From: Clostridium moniliforme
Lineage (GTDB): Bacteria > Bacillota > Clostridia > Clostridiales > Clostridiaceae
Assembly: GCF_017873235.1 (NCBI RefSeq)
Contig: NZ_JAGGJZ010000003.1
Coordinates: forward strand, 1-64,000
DNA length: 64,000 nucleotides
Direction: 5' to 3'
This document shows positions 43,528-52,828 of the stretch, piece after piece. The notes beneath the pieces were generated by a model that made no database searches, was not told the DNA's origin, and saw only the letters and a list, made by a program, of their open reading frames with translations. Numbering within the stretch: the stretch's first letter is position 1; every line of letters begins with the position of its first letter. Position numbers and translations under genes: made by a program.

Positions 43528-44292
43528 CTAAATACCTCCTAAAACCTTAAGCCAAAAGCTAATAACTCCTCCAGTTCCAACGGCAATTGCAATTGCAACC
43601 ATAAAAGCTTCACTAGCTTTTGTTATTCCAGCAAGGTAATCTCCTGCAATAGTATCTCTTATAGCATTTGTAATTGCAAGTCCTGGAACTAAAATCATTA
43701 TAGCACCTATTATAGTTTCATCAATATTTGTTATAAAACCTAAGTTTAAAAATAATATTGAGAAAGCAGCTGAAGTTCCAGCACATATACAATTTATGAA
43801 AAAATCATTAATAGACATTTTACCAAATAAATCAAAGAGATATTTTATAAAACCTCCAATAAAAAAAGCAGCAATTAAATCTCTAAAAGTTCCACCAAAG
43901 AGTATTGCAAAAAAACCTGCAGCACAACCAGCACAAAGCAATGTAACTGCTAAAGAATATCTTGGCATTTTATCTATATTATTAAGTTCTTTATTTATTG
44001 AATCGAAAGAAGGGTGAAAAGTTGCAATTCTTCTAGATAAGTCATTAACTTGTTCTATTTTGTGTAAGTTTACTCCTCTTATGTGAACTCTTTTAACTAA
44101 TGAATAAGTATGTTTATTATAGGATATAGAAACCATTATTCCCGTTGGAGTAACAAAACTATTTGCTTCATCAATTTCATAGGATTGACATATTCTGCAA
44201 ATTGTTTCTTCCACTCTATATATTTCAGCTCCACTTTGAAGCATTATCATACCTGCATATGTAGCTAGGTGAAGTAGTCTGTTTACATCCAA
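43528..44292 (-). CDS. Threonine/serine exporter subunit, YjjP-like (ThrE N-terminal half)
   Basis: The 254-residue protein (DUF1212/YjjP type) has the soluble N-terminal HLATYAGMIMLQSGAEIYRVEETI segment and about five membrane helices from residue 110 on, including PGLAITNAIRDTIAGDYLAGI. I choose a TTG start at 44292 (DVNRLLHLATYAG follows) because AGGAGGGG lies 6 bases upstream; the ATG at 44322 has no such site. It acts with the following YjjB-like subunit and is divergent from glyA, whose substrate is serine. Confidence 0.83.
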   Translation of the reverse strand: MDVNRLLHLATYAGMIMLQSGAEIYRVEETICRICQSYEIDEANSFVTPTGIMVSISYNKHTYSLVKRVHIRGVNLHKIEQVNDLSRRIATFHPSFDSINKELNNIDKMPRYSLAVTLLCAGCAAGFFAILFGGTFRDLIAAFFIGGFIKYLFDLFGKMSINDFFINCICAGTSAAFSILFLNLGFITNIDETIIGAIMILVPGLAITNAIRDTIAGDYLAGITKASEAFMVAIAIAVGTGGVISFWLKVLGGI

Positions 44293-44325
44293 AATATCCC
44301 CTCCTAAAAGTAATTTTGACATTAG

Positions 44326-44386
44326 TATTATATCATAAATATTGCAAATTATGACATTATAAATTTGTAATATTTATGATATAATA
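44326..44386. promoter_or_regulatory. 25-bp inverted repeat in the divergent thrE-like/glyA promoter region
   Basis: Bases 44326-44350 and 44362-44386 are reverse complements at 24 of 25 positions, separated by 11 bases. Each outer end contains a TATAAT reading away from the centre (44380-44385 toward glyA, 44332-44327 toward the exporter). The arrangement looks like mirrored -10 regions with a common control site in between. Confidence 0.55.
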
Positions 44387-44467
44387 ATATAAATTTCATT
44401 AAGAATATTGAAAAATTATTATTTAAATCTTATAATCTTTATAATTAAAAAAATTGGGGTGAAAAAT

Positions 44468-45703
44468 ATGAACTTTGAAGAAGTATTAAAAGTAGATAAA
44501 GAAATTTATAATTTAATTCAAGAAGAAAAAGAAAGACAAGAAACAGGTATTGAGCTTATAGCATCAGAAAATTTTGCAAGCTGTGCTGTTATGGAAGCTA
44601 TGGGATCATATTTAACAAATAAATATGCAGAAGGTTATCCAGGTAAAAGATATTATGGTGGATGTTATGCAGTTGATAAAGTAGAAGACCTTGCAAGAGA
44701 AAGAGCTAAAAAGTTATTTAATGCAGAACATGCAAACGTTCAGCCTCACTCAGGTTCACAAGCAAATATGGCTGTATATTTTGCAGTGTTAAATCCAGGA
44801 GATACTGTTCTTGGAATGGATTTAAGCCATGGTGGACATTTAACCCATGGATCACCAGTTAATTTTTCAGGTAAATTATTTAATTTTGTATCTTATGGAG
44901 TTAATGAAGAAACAGAAGTTATAGATTATGATAATGTAAGAGAACTTGCTTTAAAGCATAAACCAAAATTAATAGTTGCAGGAGCTAGTGCATATTCAAG
45001 AGAGATAGATTTTAAAAAATTCAGAGAAATATGTGATGAAATAGGAGCATATCTTATGGTAGATATGGCACATATTGCAGGTCTTGTTGCAGCAGGATTA
45101 CATATGTCACCTGTTCCTTATGCTGATTTTGTAACATCAACAACACATAAAACATTAAGAGGACCAAGAGGAGGACTTATTCTTTGTAAGGAAAAATATG
45201 CAAAGGATATAGATAAAAATATATTCCCAGGGATGCAAGGAGGTCCATTAATACATGTTATAGCAGGTAAGGCAGTATGCTTTAAAGAAGCCTTAGATCC
45301 TAGCTTTAAAGAGTATATGAAACAAGTTGTAGTAAACTGTAAGGTATTAGGAGAAGAACTTGTAAAGTACGGCTTTAAACTTGTATCAGGTGGAACAGAT
45401 AATCATTTAATATTAGTTGATTTAACAAATAAAGATATAACAGGTAAAGAAGCAGAGCATATTTTAGATTCAATTGGAATTACATTAAACAAAAATACTG
45501 TTCCAAATGAAAAAAGAAGTCCATTTGTAACTTCAGGAGTTAGAATTGGAACAGCAGCAGTAACAACTAGAGGTTATAAAGAAGAAGATATGAAAGAAAT
45601 TGCTTCAATAATAAATGATGCAATAAATATTAGAGAAGAAGGTTCTAAAGAATTAAAAGATAGAGTTTTAGCTTTAAGTTCAAAACATAGAATGTATAAA
45701 TAA
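44468..45703 (+). CDS. glyA: Serine hydroxymethyltransferase
   Basis: The 411-residue PLP enzyme interconverts serine and glycine with tetrahydrofolate, feeding one-carbon metabolism; many forms also have threonine aldolase activity. Motifs include [35 protein letters not shown] [15 protein letters not shown] and the Schiff-base lysine K228 in [16 protein letters not shown] 44468 follows GGGGTG and yields the normal length. It is monocistronic, with a terminator behind it. Confidence 0.96.
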   Translation: MNFEEVLKVDKEIYNLIQEEKERQETGIELIASENFASCAVMEAMGSYLTNKYAEGYPGKRYYGGCYAVDKVEDLARERAKKLFNAEHANVQPHSGSQANMAVYFAVLNPGDTVLGMDLSHGGHLTHGSPVNFSGKLFNFVSYGVNEETEVIDYDNVRELALKHKPKLIVAGASAYSREIDFKKFREICDEIGAYLMVDMAHIAGLVAAGLHMSPVPYADFVTSTTHKTLRGPRGGLILCKEKYAKDIDKNIFPGMQGGPLIHVIAGKAVCFKEALDPSFKEYMKQVVVNCKVLGEELVKYGFKLVSGGTDNHLILVDLTNKDITGKEAEHILDSIGITLNKNTVPNEKRSPFVTSGVRIGTAAVTTRGYKEEDMKEIASIINDAINIREEGSKELKDRVLALSSKHRMYK

Positions 45704-45712
45704 ATTTAAAAG

Positions 45713-45766
45713 TAAGCACAGAAAAAGAGATTGAAATTATAGTCTCTATCTGTGCTTATATTTTTG
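45713..45766 (+). terminator. Terminator after glyA
   Basis: TAAGCACAGA pairs with TCTGTGCTTA and an inner AGAGA pairs with TCTCT, followed by TATTTTTG. The next 100 bases to 45872 show no further feature I can name. Confidence 0.75.
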
Positions 45767-45872
45767 CAATTATATTTAAAAGCTTAGATATATAAATGAA
45801 AACTTACATAAAACATAGCCTAAAATTTTGAGAATATATTTATAATACATAGTAATTTTAAAGAGATATTTT

Positions 45873-46784
45873 ATGGGTAAAAGAGAATTAAAAAATATAT
45901 TAAATAATGGGAAAACTATAGAAGTTGATTTAAATTCAAAATTAGTATTTATAAGTGATATTCACAGAGGCGATGGAGGAAGTGCAGATTCTTTAATAGG
46001 AAATAAAAATATATATTTAGCTGCCCTAAGATATTATTATAGGGAAGAATATACTTTAATTGAAGTTGGAGATGGAGATGAACTTTGGAAAAATAAAAAT
46101 TGTGTAGATATAGCTTATAATTATAAGGATGTTTTTAGTATATATAATAAATTTAATAATAATGACAGGCTTTATATGATATATGGAAACCATGATAAAA
46201 TGAAAAAAAACAAAGATTTTAAAAACTTTCATGAAAGAAAATTTAAAAGGTTTGGTGAAAATTTTGGTGAAGAGTTTTTGAATTTAATAAATAATTTAGA
46301 GTTTTATAATGGTTTAGTTCTTAACTTTAATCCTTCAAATAAAAAAGGAATTGTAATTCATGGACATCAATTAGATTTTATGAATGATGAGTTAAGCAAA
46401 TTTACTAGGTTTTTAGTAAGATATTTTTGGAGATTTTTAGAAGGAATTGCGGGATTTAAAGCACCAAATAGTCCTGCCAATAATTATAAAAAAGGAAATA
46501 AAATAGATGAAAAACTAGACAGATTTGCAAAAGAAAACAAAATATTATTAATTGCAGGTCATACACATAGAGCAAGATTTCCAAAGATTAATGAAGGAAT
46601 ATATTTTAATGATGGCTCATGTGTTCTTCCATATAGTATAACATCTTTAGAAATTAATAAGGGACTTATATCTTTAGTAAAATGGAGTATTGAAGTTTCA
46701 AAGGAAAATAATTTATGTATAAGAAGAACTTTTTTAGCAGGACCTGAAAAAATTGAAGCTTATTTAAAACTCGTAAAGGATTAG
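45873..46784 (+). CDS. Calcineurin-like metallophosphoesterase
   Basis: The 303-residue protein carries all metal-binding blocks of the calcineurin-like family in order: FISDIHRGDGG, EVGDGDELW, YGNHDK, VIHGHQLD and AGHTHRARFP. It is soluble, except for a moderately hydrophobic aromatic segment near residues 180-195. The substrate is unknown; UDP-diacylglucosamine hydrolase (LpxH)-like and Ser/Thr-phosphatase-like proteins share this layout. The ribosome binding site (AAAGAG) is weak. A dipeptidase gene follows closely. Confidence 0.82.
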   Translation: MGKRELKNILNNGKTIEVDLNSKLVFISDIHRGDGGSADSLIGNKNIYLAALRYYYREEYTLIEVGDGDELWKNKNCVDIAYNYKDVFSIYNKFNNNDRLYMIYGNHDKMKKNKDFKNFHERKFKRFGENFGEEFLNLINNLEFYNGLVLNFNPSNKKGIVIHGHQLDFMNDELSKFTRFLVRYFWRFLEGIAGFKAPNSPANNYKKGNKIDEKLDRFAKENKILLIAGHTHRARFPKINEGIYFNDGSCVLPYSITSLEINKGLISLVKWSIEVSKENNLCIRRTFLAGPEKIEAYLKLVKD

Positions 46785-46827
46785 GATGTATAATATAATT
46801 ATTATAAAAATTATTGGAGGAACTTTT

Positions 46828-47766
46828 ATGAAATATATTGATTTACATTGTGATACAGCCTATAGGATGATAAATGAAAACTTGCATTTAGATAAAAGCA
46901 TTTGCAAAGTTAATATAGAAAATTTAAAAAAGGGAGGAGCACTTGGTCAAATATTTGCTTTTTTCTTAGATTTAGAAGAAGTTGAAGATCCATTTAATGG
47001 TTTTATGGATATGTATAATAATTTTATTTTAGAAACTGAAAGAAATAAAGATTCCATAAAAATAGTTAGAAATATAGAAGAATTGAAAGAGTGTGAAAGG
47101 GAAGAAAAATTAGCAGCTATTCTTTCTATAGAAGAGGGAGAAGTTTTAAAAGGAAATTTAGAAAATATTAAAAGAGTATATGACCTTGGAATAAGAATAA
47201 TAACATTAACTTGGAATTATGAAAATAGCTTAGGATATCCAAATTATAATTTTAAGTACAAAGATAAGGGTTTAAAGGAAAAAGGAATAGAAATGGTTAA
47301 GGAAATGGAGAAAGTAGGTATAATTCCAGATGCATCTCACCTTTCTGATGGTGGATTTTATGATTTGGTTAAAATATGTAAAAAACCATTTATAGCAACT
47401 CACTCTAATTCAAGGGAAATAATGAACCATCCAAGAAATTTAACTGATGATATGATAAAATTACTAAGCAATAAAGGTGGAGTTATGGGACTTAATTTTT
47501 GCAGTAGTTTTGTAGGAGAAAATGAGGTAACTTCAATTAGTGATTTAGTAAAACATGCAAAACATATTAGAAATATTGGTGGAATTGATGTATTAGCCCT
47601 TGGAAGTGATTTTGATGGAATAGAAAATGAAGTTGAAATAAAAGATACAAGTGAAATGAATAAACTATATTATGCCCTTAATAAAGAAGGATTTAGTGAA
47701 GAGGATATAGAAAAAATATTTTATAAAAATATAATTAGAGTACTAAAGGAATGTAGTAAGGAGTAA
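46828..47766 (+). CDS. Membrane-dipeptidase-type (M19) dipeptidase
   Basis: The 312-residue protein belongs to the renal dipeptidase family M19: zinc ligands appear in IDLHCDTAYRM, the glutamate in SIEEGEVLKG, and histidines in PDASHLSDGGF and IATHSNSREIMNHPRN; the C-terminal region has LALGSDFDGIE. It should hydrolyse dipeptides, perhaps including D-residue substrates, in the cytoplasm, as there is no signal peptide. ATG 46828 follows TTGGAGG; an ATG at 46786 has no site. A dehydrogenase gene follows after 4 bp. Confidence 0.88.
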   Translation: MKYIDLHCDTAYRMINENLHLDKSICKVNIENLKKGGALGQIFAFFLDLEEVEDPFNGFMDMYNNFILETERNKDSIKIVRNIEELKECEREEKLAAILSIEEGEVLKGNLENIKRVYDLGIRIITLTWNYENSLGYPNYNFKYKDKGLKEKGIEMVKEMEKVGIIPDASHLSDGGFYDLVKICKKPFIATHSNSREIMNHPRNLTDDMIKLLSNKGGVMGLNFCSSFVGENEVTSISDLVKHAKHIRNIGGIDVLALGSDFDGIENEVEIKDTSEMNKLYYALNKEGFSEEDIEKIFYKNIIRVLKECSKE

Positions 47767-47770
47767 TAAA

Positions 47771-48511
47771 ATGAGTAAATTATTAGGTAAAGTTGCAATA
47801 GTTACAGGAGCTTCTAGAGGAATAGGAAGGGATATTGCAGTAGAACTTGCAAAAAATGGAGCAAATGTTTTAGTAAATTATTCAAAAGATGATAAAGGGG
47901 CAGATGAAACTTTAAGAATAATAAAAGATTTTGGTGGATATGCTATAAAATTTAAGGAAGATATTTCAACTTTTAAAGGTGGAGAGAGAATAGTAAAAGA
48001 AGCTATAAATAAATTTGGAGCATTAGACATTGTAGTAAATAATGCAGGGAAAAGTAGTATAGGATTATTTATGGATTCTAGTGAAGAGGATATAAATGGA
48101 CTTATTTCTACAAATCTTTTAGGAGCTATGTATATAACAAAACATGCAATACCTTATATGTTAAATAAGGGAGGAAATATAATAAATATTTCTTCTATGT
48201 GGGGTGATGTTGGAGCTTCTTGTGAAGTTTTATATTCTGCCTCTAAAGGAGGAATTAATCTTTTTACTAAAGCTCTTGCAAAGGAGCTTGCACCTTCAAA
48301 TATAAGAGTTAATGGGATAGCACCAGGAGTTATAAATACATCTATGAATAACTTTTTAGGAGAAGAAGAAAAGAGTGAATTAGAGGAAGAGATTCCTATG
48401 GGAAGATTTGGAGAAGGATATGAAATTGCAAAATGTGTAGTATTTCTAGCTTCAGAGGAAGCTTCTTACATTACAGGACAAATAATTAGAATAGATGGTG
48501 GAATGATTTAA
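47771..48511 (+). CDS. Short-chain dehydrogenase, FabG-like
   Basis: The 246-residue SDR protein has the NADP-binding TGASRGIGRDIA, NNAGKSS, the catalytic serine in ISSMWGD and YSASKGG, and the C-terminal GAPGVINT-like IAPGVINTSM. It resembles 3-oxoacyl-ACP reductases, but it is not in a fatty acid gene cluster, so a different ketone or alcohol substrate is likely. AAGGAG precedes the ATG. It is the last gene of the phosphatase-dipeptidase-dehydrogenase group. Confidence 0.82.
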   Translation: MSKLLGKVAIVTGASRGIGRDIAVELAKNGANVLVNYSKDDKGADETLRIIKDFGGYAIKFKEDISTFKGGERIVKEAINKFGALDIVVNNAGKSSIGLFMDSSEEDINGLISTNLLGAMYITKHAIPYMLNKGGNIINISSMWGDVGASCEVLYSASKGGINLFTKALAKELAPSNIRVNGIAPGVINTSMNNFLGEEEKSELEEEIPMGRFGEGYEIAKCVVFLASEEASYITGQIIRIDGGMI

Positions 48512-48532
48512 AAAATAAAAATTTTAATTAAA

Positions 48533-48578
48533 GAGGCAAAATAATAACCTAATAAAAGTTTATTATTTTGCCTTAATT
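48533..48578. terminator. Terminator between the SDR gene and the two-component system
   Basis: AGGCAAAATAATAA pairs with TTATTATTTTGCCT (loop of 12 bases), followed by TAATTATTTT. It lies between convergent genes and may work in both directions. Confidence 0.7.
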
Positions 48579-48600
48579 ATTTTAAACTGAAAATTTTGTT

Positions 48601-50115
48601 TTAATCATTTATTTCTTCTGGTTCTTCTTTTTTTAGTGAAAATTCAAATAATACACCATTTTCTACATTCTTAATATTATAAGATGAGTGGTATAGATCT
48701 AAAATATTTTTTACAATTGCAAGGCCTAAACCTGTGCTATTACTTTTTCTATTTCTTGATTTATCTAGCCTATAAAATTTATTAAATAAATTTATACTTT
48801 CTCCATCAGGTATTGATGTACCTGTATTTAATACTGAAATTTTAAAATAATCATTATCTATTTCATCAATATATATAAATATATTATTATTTTTTGGTGT
48901 ATATTTTATAGCATTAGTTATAATATTTGTAAGAACTTGTTCCATTTGAAAAATATCAGCATTAACATATGAATATTCTGTATTTGGTAAAAATTTAATT
49001 TCTAAATCTTTTTCAATACAATCAGGTTTTAATGTATTTACAACCTTTGCTATTAATCTATTTATATTAAATATTTCAAGTTGAGGTTTAATAACTCCAG
49101 ATTCTAATTTTGATAGTTCTAACATATTTGAAACGAGTTTACCCATTTTTTTAGATTCGTCTATTATAGTTTCTAAATAAGCTATTTCATCCTCTCCAGA
49201 TACTATTCCATCTTTAACCCCTTCAGCATAACCTTCTATTATTCCTATTGGTGTTTTAAGTTCGTGACTTACACTTGCTATAAAATCTTTTCTCATAGTT
49301 TCAAGTTTACGTTCTTTTTCTATATCTTCTTCAAGCTTTTTATTTTGTTCCTTTAAATTTTGAAGAGAAGATTGAAGATTTTCAGATAAGAAATTTAAAG
49401 TTTTAGCTAAGTTGCCTATTTCATCATCTCTATTAGTTTCACATTTTTCAGAAAAATCCATTTTAGACATCTTATTTGCAATATGATTAATCTTTTTTAA
49501 AGGATGACTAACTAAACTAGAGAAGATAGAAGAAATTATTAAGCAAATAAATAATATTCCTATAAACATATAAATATAAAATTCATTTATAACATTACTT
49601 GCTTCAATAATTGGTTGAAGTGAGGCAACAGACAAAACTAAAGAATCATCTATACTATTAATTGACATAGGAGCCGCAACTCCAATATTTTTATTAGCAC
49701 CATTATTTGAATAAAAGTTAGTAGAAACAGGTCTATTAGTTTTAAATAATTGATATAGAATTTCTTTGCTTTTTAATAAGGTTTTACAAAACTCGGTTAA
49801 CATTTTAATATCTTCTTTATCATTTTCTAAATTACTTGATATATATCTAAGGTTACCATCTACTGAAAAGATTGCTATTTTTGAGTTATTTTTATTTTCA
49901 AATTCTTTTAAAGCAGTATACAATTTAGATGGATTTTTAAGTTCAAAGGAATTTTGTTTTGAAAATTGTTCAATTTCTTTAGTTAAAACATCAGTTTTTT
50001 TACGTTCATAAAAATCTTCAAAAATAAATGTTTGAAAAATTAAAGTTAAAGCCATAAAACAAACAAGAAATACTGATGTCATTACAAACAATCTTCTTGA
50101 TAAAGTTTTTTTCAT
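48601..50115 (-). CDS. Sensor histidine kinase of a two-component system
   Basis: The 504-residue membrane kinase has a helix at residues 10-30, an extracellular sensor region to about 175, a second helix (about 178-200), a HAMP domain with following coiled coil (about 200-275), a HisKA domain with phospho-acceptor H284 (SVSHELKTPIG) and an ATPase domain with NAIKYTP and STGLGLAIVKN. The extracellular part has no motif I recognise. Its start overlaps the stop of the response regulator gene by one base, so the two are coupled. The stimulus is unknown. Confidence 0.93.
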   Translation of the reverse strand: MKKTLSRRLFVMTSVFLVCFMALTLIFQTFIFEDFYERKKTDVLTKEIEQFSKQNSFELKNPSKLYTALKEFENKNNSKIAIFSVDGNLRYISSNLENDKEDIKMLTEFCKTLLKSKEILYQLFKTNRPVSTNFYSNNGANKNIGVAAPMSINSIDDSLVLSVASLQPIIEASNVINEFYIYMFIGILFICLIISSIFSSLVSHPLKKINHIANKMSKMDFSEKCETNRDDEIGNLAKTLNFLSENLQSSLQNLKEQNKKLEEDIEKERKLETMRKDFIASVSHELKTPIGIIEGYAEGVKDGIVSGEDEIAYLETIIDESKKMGKLVSNMLELSKLESGVIKPQLEIFNINRLIAKVVNTLKPDCIEKDLEIKFLPNTEYSYVNADIFQMEQVLTNIITNAIKYTPKNNNIFIYIDEIDNDYFKISVLNTGTSIPDGESINLFNKFYRLDKSRNRKSNSTGLGLAIVKNILDLYHSSYNIKNVENGVLFEFSLKKEEPEEIND

Positions 50116-50786
50116 TATTTCACCTCGAATTTATAACCACTTCCTCGGACAGTAACTATATAACTTGATTTACTTAATAGTTTTTCACGAAGTCTTTTAA
50201 TATTTGTATCAACAGTTCTTATATCGCCATAATAATCTATTCCCCAAACATTATCTAATATTGTATCTCTTGAAAGGGCTATACCTTCATTTGATATTAA
50301 ATATAATAAAAGTTCATATTCTTTTGGAGATAAGGAAATACTTTTATTATCTACTTTAACTTCATGAGAAAGTTTATTTATTGTAAGGCCGTTAAATTCT
50401 TGATAACTAGAATCAACATTCTTTTTTGTTCTTTTTAGCAAAGCCTTACTTTTTGCAACTAAAACTTTTGGACTAAAGGGTTTTGTCATATAATCATCTG
50501 CACCAAACTCATATCCCTGAAGTTTATCATCTTCTTCAGCCTTTGCCGTTAAGAGAATAACTGGAACAGAGGATACAGAACGAATTTTCTCTAAAAATAC
50601 AAAACCATTCATTTTTGGCATCATTACATCTAAAATTATTAAATCAATCTTTTCTTTAGAAAAGATTTCAAGCCCCACTTCACCATCTTCTGCCTCATAT
50701 ATATCAAAATCTTCTTTTAAAAAATAGTCTCTAATTAAAAATCTAATTTTCAGTTCATCTTCTACTATAAGTATAGATTTTTTCAT
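50115..50786 (-). CDS. OmpR-family response regulator
   Basis: The 223-residue protein has a receiver domain with phosphorylation site D53 (IILDVMMPKMNG), T/A-switch region LLTAKAEEDD and lysine in MTKPF, then an OmpR-type winged helix (SLSPKEYELLLYL, RTVDTNIKRLREKL, VRGSGYKFE). It works with the kinase encoded right behind it. A GGGGGTG site lies before the ATG. Its targets are unknown; the nearby palindrome at 50902 faces the divergent peptidase gene and is not of the direct-repeat form usual for this family. Confidence 0.94.
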   Translation of the reverse strand: MKKSILIVEDELKIRFLIRDYFLKEDFDIYEAEDGEVGLEIFSKEKIDLIILDVMMPKMNGFVFLEKIRSVSSVPVILLTAKAEEDDKLQGYEFGADDYMTKPFSPKVLVAKSKALLKRTKKNVDSSYQEFNGLTINKLSHEVKVDNKSISLSPKEYELLLYLISNEGIALSRDTILDNVWGIDYYGDIRTVDTNIKRLREKLLSKSSYIVTVRGSGYKFEVK

Positions 50787-50901
50787 ATTATTTCACCCCC
50801 TATTAAAAAAACACTTACTTACATTATATACAAATATGAAAATATTTAAATAGTTTATAATGTTTGTATTGTATTATTTATTAAAACATATTATATTAAA
50901 G

Positions 50902-50920
50902 GTTGTAATTGAATTACAAC
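50902..50920. promoter_or_regulatory. Perfect 19-base palindrome before the M16 peptidase gene
   Basis: GTTGTAATT, a central G, and AATTACAAC form an exact 9+1+9 dyad. It lies directly upstream of the GGGAGAGG ribosome binding site and just behind a TATATT-like -10 sequence, where a repressor site or a 5' mRNA hairpin would be expected. Confidence 0.5.
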
Positions 50921-50931
50921 GGGAGAGGAAT

Positions 50932-52182
50932 ATGATTAAATTGAATTTTGATATAAAGAAGATAATACTGGAAAATGGACTTAGAGTTATAACGGTAAAA
51001 AAGGATACAAAAATTGCTTCAATTAATGTAGGCGTAAATATTGGAGCAATGTATGAAAAACTAAATGAAAAGGGTATAAGTCATTTTATAGAACATATGC
51101 TTTTTAAAGGTACAACTTCAAGAAGTAATGAAGAGTTAAATGAAGAACTGGAATGTTTAGGTGGAGAATACAATGCTTATACAGATTATGATGCAACTGT
51201 TTATACAGTAAGTTGTTTAGAAGAAGAAATAGAAAATGGAATAGTTCTTTTAGGTGATATGATAAGAAACTCAAATTTTCCAGCAGAGGAAATTGAAAAG
51301 GAAAGGTCAGTAATTTTAGCTGAAATAAGAACTAGTAAAGATGATATAGAAGATTTAAGCTTTAAGAAAACTGATGAAGTTGCTTTTAAAGAAAGTTATT
51401 TAAAATATGATGTAATAGGTATTGAAGAAAATGTTAATAATTTTAGTAAAAAGGATTTAATTAATTTTTATAAAGAAAATTATGTTCCAAATAATACTGT
51501 AATTACAATAGTATCTTCTTTCTCTCACGAGAAAGCTTTAAATCTTATAAAAGATAATTTTTTAAACTGGAAAAGGGGAGAAAATAGAAAAAAGAATATA
51601 GTATTAGAAAAAAATAAAGAAATTGAGGCAACAAGTTATAAAAGTGAAATAGAACAAAGTACTATAGTTTATTTATATACTTTTAATGAGTTAAAAAAGG
51701 AAGATGAATTGCCTTTAAGAATTTTAAATCATAGGCTTGGAGAAAGTGCTAACTCCTTACTCTTTAGAGAAGTTAGAGAAAATAGGGGCTTAGCTTATGA
51801 TATTTTTACTCATCTAGATATAAGTAAAGATTCAAAAGTTTTGTATATATACACATCAGTAGGTGAAGAAGATATAGAAGAAGCTAAAAAAGCAATAGAT
51901 AAAGTAATTAATGATATTTTAAGTGGAAAAATAAAATTTAAAGATAAAGATTTAGAAATTATGAAGAAAGTTCATAAAACAGCAGTTATATCTACACTTG
52001 AAGATTCAGCAGATCTTTGTAATTATGTTCTTCATCAAGAACTTAGTGATGAAGATACTCTTGAATTTGTAAAAGATATGGATAGAATAAACAATATAGA
52101 AAAAAATGAAATTTATGAAGTAGCTAAAAAGGTTTTAAGAAAACCAACTATTCATGTTTTAAGAAGAGAAAATTTAAGGTGA
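50932..52182 (+). CDS. M16-family zinc peptidase (insulinase/processing peptidase type)
   Basis: The 416-residue protein has the inverted zinc motif HFIEH (H51, E54, H55) followed by the third-ligand region EIEKERSVILAEI, and the C-terminal R/Y block REVRENRGLAYDIFTHL. It is cytoplasmic and of the single-unit PqqL/MlpA-like length. ATG 50932 follows GGGAGAGGA; an upstream ATG at 50860 lacks a site and would run through the palindrome. It leads a probable operon with recX and a transglutaminase-like gene. Confidence 0.88.
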   Translation: MIKLNFDIKKIILENGLRVITVKKDTKIASINVGVNIGAMYEKLNEKGISHFIEHMLFKGTTSRSNEELNEELECLGGEYNAYTDYDATVYTVSCLEEEIENGIVLLGDMIRNSNFPAEEIEKERSVILAEIRTSKDDIEDLSFKKTDEVAFKESYLKYDVIGIEENVNNFSKKDLINFYKENYVPNNTVITIVSSFSHEKALNLIKDNFLNWKRGENRKKNIVLEKNKEIEATSYKSEIEQSTIVYLYTFNELKKEDELPLRILNHRLGESANSLLFREVRENRGLAYDIFTHLDISKDSKVLYIYTSVGEEDIEEAKKAIDKVINDILSGKIKFKDKDLEIMKKVHKTAVISTLEDSADLCNYVLHQELSDEDTLEFVKDMDRINNIEKNEIYEVAKKVLRKPTIHVLRRENLR

Positions 52183-52188
52183 TTTAAT

Positions 52189-52827
52189 TTGAGTAAAATA
52201 ACAAAAATAGAAACAGGTAAAAGAAATAAAGAAAGAGTAAATATTTATATAGATAATGAGTATTCATTTTCAATAGGTATGGAACTTGTATATAAATTTA
52301 ATATAAAATTAAATGAACAATTTGATAAAGAAAAATTTGCTGAAGTTATAAAAGCTGAAAATTTAGCAAAGTGTAAAGAAAGTGCTTTAAGAACAATAGA
52401 AAGAAGTTACAAGACAGAAAAAGAAATAAAAGATAAATTACTTCTAAAGGAATTTGATGAGGATATTATAGATGAAACTTTAAATTTTTTAAAAGAGTAT
52501 GGATTTATAGATGATTCTAAATTTGTAAAAATGTTTGTTAAAGATCATATAAGAAATCAAGGAAGAAATAAGATTAAATACTTATTACAGCAAAAAGGTG
52601 TAGATAACAATTTAATAGATGAAGCTTTCTTAAATTTAGAAAAAGAATATGAATTAGAAAGAGCTTATATATTAGCAGAAAAGAAGTATTTATCAGTTTC
52701 AAAAAGAGAAGATGATGACTTTAAAATAAAAAATAAAATAATAAGATATTTATTAGGTAGAGGGTATGATTATAGTATAGCTAAAGATATTCTTAGTAAG
52801 ATTTATTTAAATTACAAGGGAGAATAG
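52189..52827 (+). CDS. recX: RecX-family regulator of RecA
   Basis: The 212-residue protein has the RecX pattern of three-helix repeats: ALRTIERSYKTEKEIKDKLLLKEFDEDIIDETLNFLKEYGFIDD, then GRNKIKYLLQQKGVD and KIKNKIIRYLLGRGYDY. RecX modulates RecA filament growth in recombination and SOS. It starts with TTG at 52189, with AAGGTGA seven bases upstream overlapping the stop of the peptidase gene. It is soluble and slightly long but normal for clostridia. Confidence 0.9.
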   Translation: MSKITKIETGKRNKERVNIYIDNEYSFSIGMELVYKFNIKLNEQFDKEKFAEVIKAENLAKCKESALRTIERSYKTEKEIKDKLLLKEFDEDIIDETLNFLKEYGFIDDSKFVKMFVKDHIRNQGRNKIKYLLQQKGVDNNLIDEAFLNLEKEYELERAYILAEKKYLSVSKREDDDFKIKNKIIRYLLGRGYDYSIAKDILSKIYLNYKGE

Positions 52828-52828
52828 T

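Noticed and set aside
48601..50786. Two-component system as VirR/VirS or a vancomycin-type VanRS pair
   Set aside because: The regulator is OmpR-type, not LytTR-type as VirR, and no resistance genes adjoin. The stimulus remains unknown.
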